A DNA stretch of 42,384 bases from Streptomyces sp. NRRL S-118 (GTDB taxonomy: Bacteria; Actinomycetota; Actinomycetes; Streptomycetales; Streptomycetaceae), in assembly GCF_000716335.1 (NCBI RefSeq), contig NZ_KL591013.1, positions 221,853 through 264,236 on the forward strand, in the 5' to 3' direction. A program made the position numbers and the translations under genes. Of this stretch, positions 35,155 through 42,384 are shown one piece after another. How positions within the stretch are numbered: position 1 is the stretch's first letter; each line of letters begins with the position of its first letter. Below the pieces are notes generated by a model. The model saw only the letters and a program-made list of their open reading frames with translations. It made no database searches and was not told the DNA's origin.

Positions 35155-35209
35155 CCGCAAACGCCTGACGGCCCCCGCACGGTGTGCGGGGGCCGTCAGG
35201 CGTTTGCGG
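35155..35209 (+). terminator. perfect 26-bp hairpin after murA
   Basis: Arms 35155-35180 and 35184-35209 are exact reverse complements around a three-base loop (GGT), 14 bases after the murA stop. There is no U-run. A second hairpin facing the other way follows at 35240-35273. Confidence 0.92.
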
Positions 35210-35239
35210 GCGCTGTACGGGCCGTACGCGGGCGAACGG

Positions 35240-35273
35240 AAGGGCGGCCACCCTGAGACAGGGGGCCGCCCTT
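35240..35273 (-). terminator. hairpin after HU gene
   Basis: AAGGGCGGCC (35240-35249) pairs with 35264-35273. An inner CCCT/AGGG pair closes a GAGAC loop, leaving a small bulge. It lies 48 bases past the HU stop codon on the minus strand. Confidence 0.75.
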
Positions 35274-35320
35274 CTGTCGCGCCTCGCGCCCAGGAGCGCC
35301 CCGAGGGCGCCCAGGGGGGC

Positions 35321-35602
35321 TTACTTGCCCTTGGCGGCTTCCTTGAGCTTGGAGCCCGCGGAGACCTTCACGCTGTAGCCGGCCGGGATGTTGATCGGCT
35401 CACCGGTCTGCGGGTTACGAGCGGTGCGAGCGGCACGGTGGGTGCGCTCGAAGGTCAGGAAGCCGGGGATGGTGACCTTCTCGTCGCCCTTGGCGACGAC
35501 CTCACCGATGGTCTCGGCGAGCGCGGCCAGCACGGCGTCGGCGTCCTTGCGGGTCACCTCGGCGCGGTCGGCCAGGGCGGCCACCAGCTCACTGCGGTTC
35601 AT
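35321..35602 (-). CDS. hupA: HU family DNA-binding protein (HupA type)
   Basis: A 93-residue histone-like nucleoid protein. It begins MNRSELVAALADRAEVTRKDADAVLAAL and has the KVTIPGFLTFERTHRAARTARNPQTGE core with the DNA-bending beta-arm and the Arg-Asn-Pro motif. It ends SVKVSAGSKLKEAAKGK. The length is that of the short vegetative HU (HupA), not the Lys-rich two-domain HupS of spores. ATG at 35602 follows GGGAG at eight bases. A monocistronic gene with its own terminator, convergent with murA. Confidence 0.96.
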   Translation of the reverse strand: MNRSELVAALADRAEVTRKDADAVLAALAETIGEVVAKGDEKVTIPGFLTFERTHRAARTARNPQTGEPINIPAGYSVKVSAGSKLKEAAKGK

Positions 35603-35915
35603 GTTCTTACTCCCGTGTTCTTCTTGCCTGTGAGGCGTGCCACGCGGCGGAGCCGCATGTCGGTCCAGCGAAGCCGATGCTGCCAGGGCCCTTGGACAGT
35701 CCCCGGACCCGGGTCTGCTGTCAGACCCTCGCGCCCGAATACGCATCCTGCCCCCACCAGCGGCGCGAAAGCCAATCCGGCACCCTCCGGAGTCACACGA
35801 AAAGCGCCACGGGCCCGTCGTGGTGACGTTCGGTCGACCCTGTGGGGACTCCCCGGAGCCGAATCGCCACCCTAAGGGCGGCTTTCCGGCCCGGGGCCGT
35901 GCGACGCGCCGGAGG
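35603..35915. other. 313-bp intergenic region, malic enzyme end to HU start
   Basis: It holds the HU promoter and leader on the minus strand and a short hairpin near 35865-35881 after the malic enzyme. A GGGTCT/AGACCC inverted repeat lies near 35710-35727 in the HU upstream region. No RNA gene or coding frame is supported. Confidence 0.45.
35865..35881 (-). terminator. short hairpin after malic enzyme gene
   Basis: GCCACCC and GGGCGGC arms pair with one mismatch around TAA, about 35 bases past the stop codon at 35916. Confidence 0.45.
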
Positions 35916-37349
35916 TCAGGCGGACGTGGCTGCCGTCACAGTCGCGCCCGCGGCCCGCGCGGCGTCGCGCACGGCGCCCGCCACCGCACCGGCGACCTTG
36001 TCGTTGAAGACCGACGGGACGATGTAGTTGGCGTTCAGCTCGTCCTCCGTGACGACGTCCGCGAGCGCGGTCGCCGCCGCGAGCATCATCCCGGTGTCGA
36101 CCGTGCGGGACTGGGCGTCGAGCAGGCCGCGGAACACACCCGGGAAGACCAGCACGTTGTTGATCTGGTTGGGGAAGTCGGAGCGGCCGGTGGCCACAAC
36201 TGCCGCCGTCTGGCGGGCGATTGCCGGGTCGACCTCCGGGTCGGGGTTCGCGAGCGCGAACACGATGGCGTCGTCCGCCATGGCCGCGACGTCGTCCCCG
36301 TTCAGCACGTTCGGGGCGGAGACGCCGATGAAGACGTCGGCACCGGCCACCGCCTGCTTCAGGGTGCCGGTGACACCCTCGGGGTTGGTGTTGTCGGCGA
36401 TCCAGCGCAGCGCCGAGTCCTTGTCCGCGGAGACGAGGTCCTCGCGGCCGGCGTGCACGACGCCGTGGATGTCGGCGACGACGGCGTGCTTGACGCCCGC
36501 CGCGATGAGCAGTTTGAGGATGGCCGTACCGGCGGCGCCGGCGCCCGACATGACGACGCGCACGTCGCCGATCCCCTTGCCGACGACCCGAAGTGCGTTG
36601 GTGAGGGCGGCCAGTACGACGATGGCGGTGCCGTGCTGGTCGTCGTGGAAGACCGGGATGTCCAGGGCCTCGCGCAGCCGCGCCTCGATCTCGAAGCAGC
36701 GGGGCGCCGAGATGTCCTCGAGGTTGATGCCGGCGAAGCCGGGGGCGATGGCCTTGACGATCTCGACGATCGCGTCGGAGTCCTGGGTGTCCAGGCAGAT
36801 CGGCCAGGCGTCGATGCCGGCGAACCGCTTGAAGAGGGCCGCCTTGCCCTCCATGACGGGGAGCGCGGCCTTGGGGCCGATGTTGCCCAGTCCGAGGACC
36901 GCGGAACCGTCCGTCACGACCGCGACGGAGTTGCGCTTGATGGTGAGGCGGCGGGCGTCCTCGGGGTTCTCGGCGATGGCCATGCACACGCGGGCCACAC
37001 CCGGGGTGTAGACCATGGAGAGGTCGTCACGGTTGCGGATGGGATGCTTGCTCGCCATCTCGATCTTGCCGCCGAGGTGCATCAGGAACGTACGGTCGGA
37101 GACCTTGCCGAGCACGACGCCCTCGATGCCGCGCAGCTTGCCGACGATCTCGTCGGCGTGCGCGGTGGACGTGGCGGCGATGGTCACGTCGATCCGCAGC
37201 TTCTCGTGGCCGGATGCGGTCACGTCGAGGCCGGTGACGGAGCCGCCGGAGGACTCCACGGCCGTGGTGAGCTGGGAGACCGCGGTTCCGCTCGCGGGCA
37301 CCTCCAGCCGGACCGTCATCGAGTACGAGACGCTGGGCGCCGTTGCCAT
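35916..37349 (-). CDS. malic enzyme with N-terminal ACT domain (NAD-type)
   Basis: A 477-residue malate oxidoreductase (decarboxylating) giving pyruvate and CO2. Residues 1-85 form an ACT-like regulatory domain (SVSYSMTVRLEVPASGTAVSQLTTAVESSGG). The malic enzyme N-domain follows with HPIRNRDDLSMVYTPGVARVC, then TIKRNSVAVVTDGSAVLGLGNIGPKAALPVMEGKAALFKRFAGIDAWPICLDT. The metal-binding block is PVFHDDQHGTAIV. The Rossmann GAGAAG motif at VVMSGAGAAGTAILKLL binds the nucleotide. From memory the S. coelicolor counterpart is the NAD-dependent enzyme SCO2951. ATG at 37349 follows AGAGGA. The ACT domain suggests allosteric control by a small metabolite. Confidence 0.95.
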   Translation of the reverse strand: MATAPSVSYSMTVRLEVPASGTAVSQLTTAVESSGGSVTGLDVTASGHEKLRIDVTIAATSTAHADEIVGKLRGIEGVVLGKVSDRTFLMHLGGKIEMASKHPIRNRDDLSMVYTPGVARVCMAIAENPEDARRLTIKRNSVAVVTDGSAVLGLGNIGPKAALPVMEGKAALFKRFAGIDAWPICLDTQDSDAIVEIVKAIAPGFAGINLEDISAPRCFEIEARLREALDIPVFHDDQHGTAIVVLAALTNALRVVGKGIGDVRVVMSGAGAAGTAILKLLIAAGVKHAVVADIHGVVHAGREDLVSADKDSALRWIADNTNPEGVTGTLKQAVAGADVFIGVSAPNVLNGDDVAAMADDAIVFALANPDPEVDPAIARQTAAVVATGRSDFPNQINNVLVFPGVFRGLLDAQSRTVDTGMMLAAATALADVVTEDELNANYIVPSVFNDKVAGAVAGAVRDAARAAGATVTAATSA

Positions 37350-37429
37350 GGCCGAGTTCCTCTTTCCCTAGCTTCGTTGCTGCGCCGCCCCGGCGGGTGG
37401 GCCGGGCGGAGCCCTCCGATGGTCGCACC

Positions 37430-37448
37430 TACCTGTGAGTAACAGGTA
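37430..37448. promoter_or_regulatory. 7-5-7 palindrome in malic enzyme promoter region
   Basis: TACCTGT and ACAGGTA flank GAGTA, about 80 bases upstream of the ATG. On the minus strand a possible promoter (TTTTCC at 37474-37469, 17 bases, TATTAC at 37451-37446) overlaps it, so binding here would block transcription. No regulator is assigned. Confidence 0.5.
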
Positions 37449-37547
37449 ATAGCGGTCATTTAGTTTTCGGAAAACAACTTCCACCATACGAGAACCAGGA
37501 TCTTGGCGGAAGTCCTGCGCCCCCGCGATCCCCGAGGGCGCAAACGA

Positions 37548-37587
37548 CAGCAGGTCCGCGCCATCGACCGATGACGCGGACCTGCTG
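37548..37587 (-). terminator. perfect 13-bp hairpin between helD and malic enzyme genes
   Basis: Arms 37548-37560 and 37575-37587 are exact complements around a 14-base loop that contains its own ATCG/CGAT pair. It lies about 210 bases past the helD stop, which is far for that gene's terminator. It may end a small RNA or a long helD tail. Confidence 0.65.
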
Positions 37588-37747
37588 CTCCTGCGACGTA
37601 AGGTGGCACCGACCCGCCATGCTCGCCTCGCGGCAAGTGGTCGCTCGCAGCGACGAAGGTTGGGCCCGGGGGCTTGGATCGAGCCGGTGCCGTAACCAGG
37701 CTAACAAACCGCCCCGGAAAGTGATTCCCCCTGTGCGGACCGACCTC

Positions 37748-37795
37748 CGGCCGTCCACCCGGCCGGTCCATCGGCCGGTCCGCCGGCCGGCCCGG
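37748..37795. repeat. 12-bp imperfect tandem array, four copies
   Basis: Four units of CGGCCGGTCCxx type start at 37748, 37760, 37772 and 37784. The array begins two bases beyond the helD stop codon. The units are self-complementary (CCGGCCGG), so the RNA could form hairpins and act as terminator or 3' stabiliser. Confidence 0.75.
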
Positions 37796-37797
37796 TA

Positions 37798-40134
37798 TCA
37801 GTCCCTGAGCAGGTCGGGCACGCCCCGCGCGTCCGGTTCGTCACGCCGCCCCGACACCACGGTGAGCTGCTGCGTGGCCCGCGTCAGCGCCACGTACAGC
37901 ACCCGCAGGCCGGCCGGGGACTCGTCGGCGATCTCGGCGGGCGAGACCACGACCGTCGCGTCGTACTCCAGGCCCTTCGCCTCCAGGCTGCCCAGCGCCA
38001 CCACCCGGTCGCCCAGGTCCGCCAGCCAGCCCGCCGCCTGCTCGCGCCGGTTCATGGCGACCACGACACCCACCGTGCCGTCCACCCGGTCCAGCAGCCG
38101 CTCGGCCTCCTCCCGTACGAGCTCCGCGAGGGCTCTGTCCTCCGCGGCGGAACCGCGTCCGTCGTTCGTCGCGACGCCGCGTCCGTCGTTCGTCGCGACG
38201 AAACGCGGCTCCACGCCCGTGGAGCGGACCGCGCGCGGTGCCTCCATGCCCGGCATGGCCAGGGCCAGCACCTTGGCGGCGAGCTCGGCGATCTCCGCCG
38301 GGTTGCGGTAGTTCACGGTCAGCTCGAAGCGGCGGCGCGGACGGGTGCCCAGCGCCTCGTCCCGCGCCTCGGCGGCCTCGTCCGGCACCGACCACGACGA
38401 CTGGGCCGGGTCGCCGACCACCGTCCAGGTGGCGTGCCGGCCGCGCCGCCCGACCATCCGCCACTGCATGGGCGTGAGGTCCTGCGCCTCGTCCACGATG
38501 ACGTGGGCGTACTCGGTGCGCTCCTGGGCCAGCCGCTCCGCACGCTCGCGCTGCGTCTCCTCCCGCACCGGCATCAGCTCCTCCAGCCCGGTGAGCTGGT
38601 CCAGCGGGTCCAGCTCCCGCTTCCGGCGCGGGCGGGCGGGGGCGCCGAGGATCGCCTGGAGCTCGTCCAGCAGGGCCACGTCGTGCACCGACAGCCCGTC
38701 GCGCCGCAGCGAGCGGGCCAGGCGCCGCACCTCGCCCGGGTTGAGCACCCGGCGGGCCCAGCGGCCCAGCCGCCGCTCGTCGGCCATCGCCGCGAGGACG
38801 CCCCGCGGGGTGAGCTCCGGCCACCACGCATCCAGGAACGCGAGGAAGCTGTCCTCGGTGCTCACGTCCTCGTCGAACGACGCCCGCAGCTCGGCCGCGA
38901 GCTCCGGGTCCCCCGGGTGCCGCGAGGCCGCGCCGGACGCGGCGTACAGCGCGTCCAGCAGCAGCTTGCGCGCCCGCGGGCGCAGCAGGTTCACCGGCGC
39001 GGTGCCGCCGAGGGCGGCCTGCCGGATCCGGTTCAGCGCGTCGGCCTCCAGCTCCAGGCGCCGCCCGAAGGCGACCACGCGCAGCCGCTCGGGCGCGTCC
39101 CCCAGCTCCAGCGCGCCGCGCGCCGCCTTGCGCAGGACCTTGAGCATCCGCGAGGAGCCCTTGACGCGGGCGACGGCCGGCTCGTCGTACACCGTCGCCT
39201 CGGCCCCGTCGACCAGGCTGCCGACCGCGCGGATCGCCACCTGGCCCTCCTCGCCCAGCGACGGCAGCACGCCCTCGGTGTAGGCGACCAGCAGCGGGGT
39301 GGGCGAGACGATCAGGATGCCGCCCGCGTACCGGCGCCGGTCCTGGTAGAGCAGGTACGCGGCGCGGTGCAGCGCCACCGCCGTCTTCCCGGTGCCGGGA
39401 CCGCCCTCGACGTACGTCACGGACGCGGCGGGCGCGCGGATGACGAGGTCCTGCTCCGCCTGGATGGACGACACGATGTCGCGCATGGTGTGGCTGCGGG
39501 CCTGGCCGAGCGCGGCCATCAGCGCTCCGTCGCCGAGCACCGCCAGCTCCGTGCCGTCCAGCGTGGCGGTCAGCTCGGGGCGCATCAGGTCGTCCTCGAC
39601 GCCGAGGACGCGGCGGCCCTTGGAACGGATCACCCGGCGGCGCACCACGCGGCCCGGCTCGACCGGGGTCGAGCGGTAGAAGGGCGCGGCGGCCGGGGCG
39701 CGCCAGTCGATCACCAGCGGGCTGTAGTCGGCGTCCAGGACGCCGATGCGGCCGATGTGCAGGGTCTCGCCGATCTCGGCGGTGTTGTCCGGGCGCACGG
39801 CGTCGTCGGCGGGCTCGACGGAGGTGTAGGCACCGTCCGGGCCCTTCTTGCCGTCCTTGCCGCGCAGCAGGTCGATCCGGCCGAAGAGGAAGTCCTCGTA
39901 CTCGTTGTTGAGCCGGTTGAGGTGGATCCCGGCGCGGAACACCTGCGCGTCCCGCTCGGCGAGCGCGCCGGGCGTGCCGACCTGGCCGCGCTGGGCGGCG
40001 TCGTTCATGAGGAACTCCGCCTCGTGGATCTTCTCCTCGAGGCGGCGGTACACCTGGTCCAGGTGGTCCTGTTCGACTGCGATCTCGCGGTCACGGATCG
40101 TGTCGACACCACCGACGGCTTCCTGCGCGGCCAC
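37798..40134 (-). CDS. helD: HelD-type UvrD-like helicase (RNA polymerase recycling factor)
   Basis: A 778-residue SF1-like protein of the HelD family, which binds RNA polymerase and releases it from nucleic acid. A coiled-coil secondary-channel arm lies at about residues 12-90 (EIAVEQDHLDQVYRRLEEKIHEAEFLM). Walker A is VEGGPGTGKTAVALHR (about 245). Motif II is VIVDEAQDLTPMQW. Motif III is VGDPAQSSW. Motif IV is LTVNYRN. The C-terminal GLEYDATVVV and LYVALTRA motifs are intact. It carries an eight-residue in-frame duplication (VATNDGRG twice, about 645-660), probably in a loop of the 2A domain. GTG start at 40134 follows AAGGGGG. HelD relatives can influence rifamycin tolerance; this one looks like the core copy. 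Confidence 0.92.
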   Translation of the reverse strand: MAAQEAVGGVDTIRDREIAVEQDHLDQVYRRLEEKIHEAEFLMNDAAQRGQVGTPGALAERDAQVFRAGIHLNRLNNEYEDFLFGRIDLLRGKDGKKGPDGAYTSVEPADDAVRPDNTAEIGETLHIGRIGVLDADYSPLVIDWRAPAAAPFYRSTPVEPGRVVRRRVIRSKGRRVLGVEDDLMRPELTATLDGTELAVLGDGALMAALGQARSHTMRDIVSSIQAEQDLVIRAPAASVTYVEGGPGTGKTAVALHRAAYLLYQDRRRYAGGILIVSPTPLLVAYTEGVLPSLGEEGQVAIRAVGSLVDGAEATVYDEPAVARVKGSSRMLKVLRKAARGALELGDAPERLRVVAFGRRLELEADALNRIRQAALGGTAPVNLLRPRARKLLLDALYAASGAASRHPGDPELAAELRASFDEDVSTEDSFLAFLDAWWPELTPRGVLAAMADERRLGRWARRVLNPGEVRRLARSLRRDGLSVHDVALLDELQAILGAPARPRRKRELDPLDQLTGLEELMPVREETQRERAERLAQERTEYAHVIVDEAQDLTPMQWRMVGRRGRHATWTVVGDPAQSSWSVPDEAAEARDEALGTRPRRRFELTVNYRNPAEIAELAAKVLALAMPGMEAPRAVRSTGVEPRFVATNDGRGVATNDGRGSAAEDRALAELVREEAERLLDRVDGTVGVVVAMNRREQAAGWLADLGDRVVALGSLEAKGLEYDATVVVSPAEIADESPAGLRVLYVALTRATQQLTVVSGRRDEPDARGVPDLLRD
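38153..38200 (-). repeat. 24-bp perfect tandem duplication inside helD
   Basis: The copies at 38153-38176 and 38177-38200 are identical and in frame, adding eight residues. Confidence 0.92.
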
Positions 40135-40199
40135 CGAGGCCCCCTTCTGACGTGCTGTGGGCAGCCGTCAACCGTACGCCACGGGGGCCGGAAATGTCA

Positions 40200-40213
40200 G
40201 GCACGCTCGTGCC
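40200..40213 (-). terminator. small hairpin after anti-sigma gene
   Basis: GGCAC and GTGCC arms flank a four-base loop, eight bases after the stop codon at 40221. The stem is short and the call is weak. Confidence 0.35.
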
Positions 40214-40220
40214 CGGAGTC

Positions 40221-41006
40221 TCAGGCGGGCACCTCCACCAGCCTCTGTCCGTCGAACGTCGTCACCTCGAAGTGATCGATGTCCTTGCTGTCCATGGCCG
40301 CGCCGCCGTGCACGTACAGCGGCTTCTTGGCCATTTCCTCCGTACTGTCCGGAATGCCGTACCCCCACTTCGGAACGGCCCAGGAGGTCACGACCTCCTT
40401 CTCCCCCGTCTTGGAGACGGCGACCAGGTTGCACTTGAGGGGGCCCTTGACGTTCTTGAGCTCCAGCACGGTGTGGGTGCCCCACGCCTTGCTCTCCAGG
40501 CCGACGGTGGCGGCGACCTTGGTGGTGGCGTCGGTCGCGGACCTCTTCACCTCCATGTGGTGGAAGAAGGCGTCCTCGGCGGGGCTGGTCGGGTGCGGGT
40601 CGAGCGCCTGGTTGCTCCGCCCGTCGCCGCCGGAGGACGTGGCGACGACCGCCGCGGCCGGTCCGGCGATGATCAGCGCCGCGGCGGCGGCGACCAGGTA
40701 GCGCGTACGCCGGCGGCGCTGGGCCCGCTTGACGGCGACCTCGTCGACCAGCCGGTTCAGCAGCCGCGGCTCCCCGCCCCGCAGGGGTTCGGGCGGTGGC
40801 AGGACCACGGGCCGGGCCGACGGCCCCGGGCCTTCCGCGAGCATGGCCAGCATGGGCTCCATCCCGGAGAACTCCTCCAGGTGGGCGGCGCACACCGGGC
40901 ACCCCGCGAGATGCCCTTCGAAGGCGGTGGCCTCGGCGTCGTCGAGAATTCCGAGCGCGTACGCGCCGACGGCGTCGTGCACCGACTCGTTCTCGTACGT
41001 CGTCAT
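40221..41006 (-). CDS. zinc-type membrane anti-sigma factor, RsuA-like
   Basis: A 261-residue single-pass protein. The cytoplasmic N-terminus carries the ZAS motif H-x3-C-x2-C (His32, Cys36, Cys39 in FEGHLAGCPVCAAHL), with an upstream HDAVGAYALGILDD helix. This domain captures the sigma factor. One membrane segment lies at about 103-122. The outer 140-residue domain is beta-rich (anti-sigma-K type), ending VTTFDGQRLVEVPA. ATG at 41006 overlaps the sigma gene stop by four bases (ATGA), so the two are made together. From memory the pair corresponds to SCO2953/SCO2954 (RsuA/SigU). Confidence 0.9.
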   Translation of the reverse strand: MTTYENESVHDAVGAYALGILDDAEATAFEGHLAGCPVCAAHLEEFSGMEPMLAMLAEGPGPSARPVVLPPPEPLRGGEPRLLNRLVDEVAVKRAQRRRRTRYLVAAAAALIIAGPAAAVVATSSGGDGRSNQALDPHPTSPAEDAFFHHMEVKRSATDATTKVAATVGLESKAWGTHTVLELKNVKGPLKCNLVAVSKTGEKEVVTSWAVPKWGYGIPDSTEEMAKKPLYVHGGAAMDSKDIDHFEVTTFDGQRLVEVPA

Positions 41007-41596
41007 GCCGAGATCCCCCTCTCCTCCAGAGCGAGCTTCATGGAACGCAGTGCGTAGAACACCCGGGACCGGACGGTCCCGCTGGGTATGCCGAGCGTTT
41101 CGGCAGCCTCGTTGACCGTACGCCCCTTGAAGTAGGTCTCGACCAATACTTCCCGGTGGGCCGGGCTCAAATCGTCGAGTGCATCAGAGAGCGTCATCAG
41201 CCACAACGCCTTGTCGATCTCGTCCTCCGCGGGCATGACCTCGAGCGGCGACGGATCGACCTCCTGCGGCCGGGCCTGCCGGCTGCGGTGGCCGTCGATG
41301 ACGATGCGTCGGGCGACCGTCACCAGCCAGGGTCGGACGGAGCCGGTTGCCCGGTTGAGCTGACCGGCGTTCTTCCAGGCACGGATGAGTGTCTCCTGTA
41401 CGACGTCCTCGGCTCGCTGGCGGTCGCCAGCGACGAGACGTAGTACATAGGCGAGCAGGGGACCGGCGTGCTCACGGTAGAGCGCCCGCATCAACTCCTC
41501 GTCCGGGACGGTGGTGTTGCTGCGCGGGGGCACAGCGCGGTGCCGGGCCCGATGCGCTCCCCGACGGTCATCGGCCACGGCGGCATCCTTGCGCAC
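41003..41596 (-). CDS. sigU: ECF sigma factor, SigU-like
   Basis: A 197-residue extracytoplasmic-function sigma factor. Region 2 lies at about 32-100 (ELMRALYREHAGPLLAYVLRLVAGDRQRAEDVVQETLIRAWKNA, then VRPWLVTVARRIVIDGHRSRQ). Region 4 is at about 135-185 (LSPAHREVLVETYFKGRTVNEAAETLGIPSGTVRSRVFYALRSMKLALEE). Start GTG at 41596 follows GGGAGG. It is released from its membrane anti-sigma partner by an outside signal. SigU is linked to aerial hyphae formation and secretion in S. coelicolor when over-expressed (from memory); the name here rests on synteny and family. Confidence 0.88.
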   Translation of the reverse strand: MRKDAAVADDRRGAHRARHRAVPPRSNTTVPDEELMRALYREHAGPLLAYVLRLVAGDRQRAEDVVQETLIRAWKNAGQLNRATGSVRPWLVTVARRIVIDGHRSRQARPQEVDPSPLEVMPAEDEIDKALWLMTLSDALDDLSPAHREVLVETYFKGRTVNEAAETLGIPSGTVRSRVFYALRSMKLALEERGISA

Positions 41597-41668
41597 CTGT
41601 ACCTCCCGGTCGAGACCCTGTTTCTGAGTCGTTGTCGTTCATGACTACGGAGGCGGGAGCGATTCGTC

Positions 41669-42247
41669 TCAACGCGCGTTCAGATTCTTTTTCACCCGGT
41701 GGCGGGCGACGCGCTGGCGGTTGCCGCAGACCGCGCTGGAGCACCAACGGCGGCGGCGTCCGCGGGAGGTGTCGAGGTACACGCGGCGGCAGCCGGCGCC
41801 CTCGCACTGACGGAGCAGGGAGCGGGCGGACGGGTCGGTGAGCAGCTCGACGGCGTCGCGTGCGACGGCCGCGAGGAGGGCGGCGCAGTCGGGCGGTGCG
41901 CCCCACGCGCGGACGAGCCCGCCGCCTTCGCCGGGCACCGCGCGGGGCGCGGGCGGCGGGGCGGCGGCGACGGCGTTGAGGCGGTCGAGGTCGTCCCCGC
42001 CCGCGGGGCGGCCGCCGTCCAGCACCTGGCGCACCAACCGGTCCACGGACCGCCCGAGTTCACCGAACCGCGCCACCCACTCCTCGGGCACCCCGTCCCC
42101 GCCGAGGGGTGTCCCGGGAGGGACGAGCCCGACGGCGAGGAGCCACTGCGCGAGCCGCGCGGCGTCGGCCGGCCGCGCGGCCATCAGGTCCAGGCACAGC
42201 CGCCCGGGGTCGAACCACCGCACGCGCTCGTCACCGCCTCGGGTCAC
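41669..42247 (-). CDS. CGNR zinc finger (ABATE domain) putative stress regulator
   Basis: A 192-residue protein with an N-terminal ABATE-type alpha-helical ligand-sensing region (RWFDPGRLCLDLMA, then AARLAQWLLAVGL). A C-terminal CGNR zinc finger, proposed to bind DNA, reads CEGAGCRRVYLDTSRGRRRRWCSSAVCGNRQRVARHR. All zinc cysteines are present. The initial GTG at 42247 lacks a good ribosome binding site; a GTG eight codons in (about 42223) is a real alternative. It lies upstream of the sigU gene on the same strand with about 70 bases between. The window ends 137 bases upstream, without further features. Confidence 0.9.
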   Translation of the reverse strand: MTRGGDERVRWFDPGRLCLDLMAARPADAARLAQWLLAVGLVPPGTPLGGDGVPEEWVARFGELGRSVDRLVRQVLDGGRPAGGDDLDRLNAVAAAPPPAPRAVPGEGGGLVRAWGAPPDCAALLAAVARDAVELLTDPSARSLLRQCEGAGCRRVYLDTSRGRRRRWCSSAVCGNRQRVARHRVKKNLNAR

Positions 42248-42384
42248 CGTGTCACCGTCGGAGCCGTACCGCCCCTCAGGGTGCCCGCTCGGGCGGTCGA
42301 CCGGAACCCCGCCTGTCCCGGGCCGGGTTGCGGGTGCGGCGTACCGTGCGGTGTCCGGACACCACGAGCCCGGCAGGATCCGGA

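Larger units (their letters stand above)
37350..37797. other. 448-bp intergenic region, helD end to malic enzyme start
   Basis: The longest gap in the window. From right to left on the minus strand it holds a 12-bp repeat array after helD, about 150 bases without a coding frame of good quality, a strong 13-bp hairpin (37548-37587), and an AT-rich promoter region with a palindrome for the malic enzyme. The middle may encode a small RNA. Two minus-strand frames at 37456-37771 look non-coding. Confidence 0.5.

Noticed and set aside
37456..37771. Two overlapping minus-strand frames of about 100 residues after helD
   Set aside because: They cross a strong hairpin and a promoter-like region, and have unlikely composition and no ribosome binding site.
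40221..41596. Calling the sigma/anti-sigma pair SigK/RskA-like on the basis of the outer domain
   Set aside because: Gene order favours the SigU/RsuA pair and the ZAS motif is classical; the outer-domain likeness is too general.

Overview
This is a chromosomal segment from a Streptomyces or very close relative. The evidence is very high GC, GTG/TTG starts, long antisense open frames created by GC-rich third positions, and marker genes limited to or typical of sporulating actinomycetes: an SsgA-like protein, DUF3039, a DUF2510-RDD protein, a CGNR zinc finger protein, an actinobacterial HelD and a SigU-like ECF pair. From memory, the gene order matches the conserved core region around SCO2919-SCO2955 of S. 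coelicolor; this is recollection, not a search. I saw no rRNA, convincing tRNA, CRISPR array, prophage or intact insertion sequence.

Layout, left to right. 1-5.6 kb: a small conserved protein and two tandem secreted M6 (immune inhibitor A-like) metalloproteases, each with its own terminator. 5.8-9.1 kb: a small membrane protein, two RDD membrane proteins separated by a 158-bp MITE-like element, and an SsgA-like division protein (probably SsgG). 9.1-12.7 kb: a VOC protein, a GlcD-type FAD oxidase and a membrane-anchored TPR protein ending in an 84-bp tandem duplication. 12.9-14.7 kb: 4-hydroxyphenylpyruvate dioxygenase (tyrosine catabolism) divergent from an AsnC/Lrp regulator, with a palindrome between them. 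14.7-17.0 kb: an ArsR-type regulator with an apparently leaderless, self-operated promoter, two 7-bp repeat arrays, a 63-residue protein and an MFS transporter. 16.9-22.2 kb: a stand-alone Lon-like (S16) serine protease, an IclR regulator, an SF2 helicase and a second MFS transporter.

22.5-27.2 kb: a molybdenum-hydroxylase operon (FAD, then 2Fe-2S, then Mo subunit) joined by 4-bp stop/start overlaps. It ends in a broken P-loop kinase-like gene whose start codon has become CTG. 27.5-32.4 kb: a carbohydrate ABC operon (lipoprotein, two permeases, intracellular GH20 hexosaminidase), again with 4-bp overlaps, behind a perfect 11-5-11 palindrome. This looks like uptake and cleavage of an N-acetylhexosamine-containing oligosaccharide. 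32.6-37.3 kb: core genes DUF3039, YqgE/AlgH, murA, HU and malic enzyme. 37.8-42.2 kb: HelD, the SigU-like sigma/anti-sigma pair and a CGNR protein.

Most of the window is ordinary core genome. The most interesting signals are the decaying kinase gene in the Mo operon, a Mo subunit lacking the usual catalytic glutamate and paired with an iron-sulfur subunit carrying a 245-residue disordered tail, the MITE-like element, the three phased TTGCAA motifs over a leaderless start, and several short tandem arrays in gaps and coding ends.
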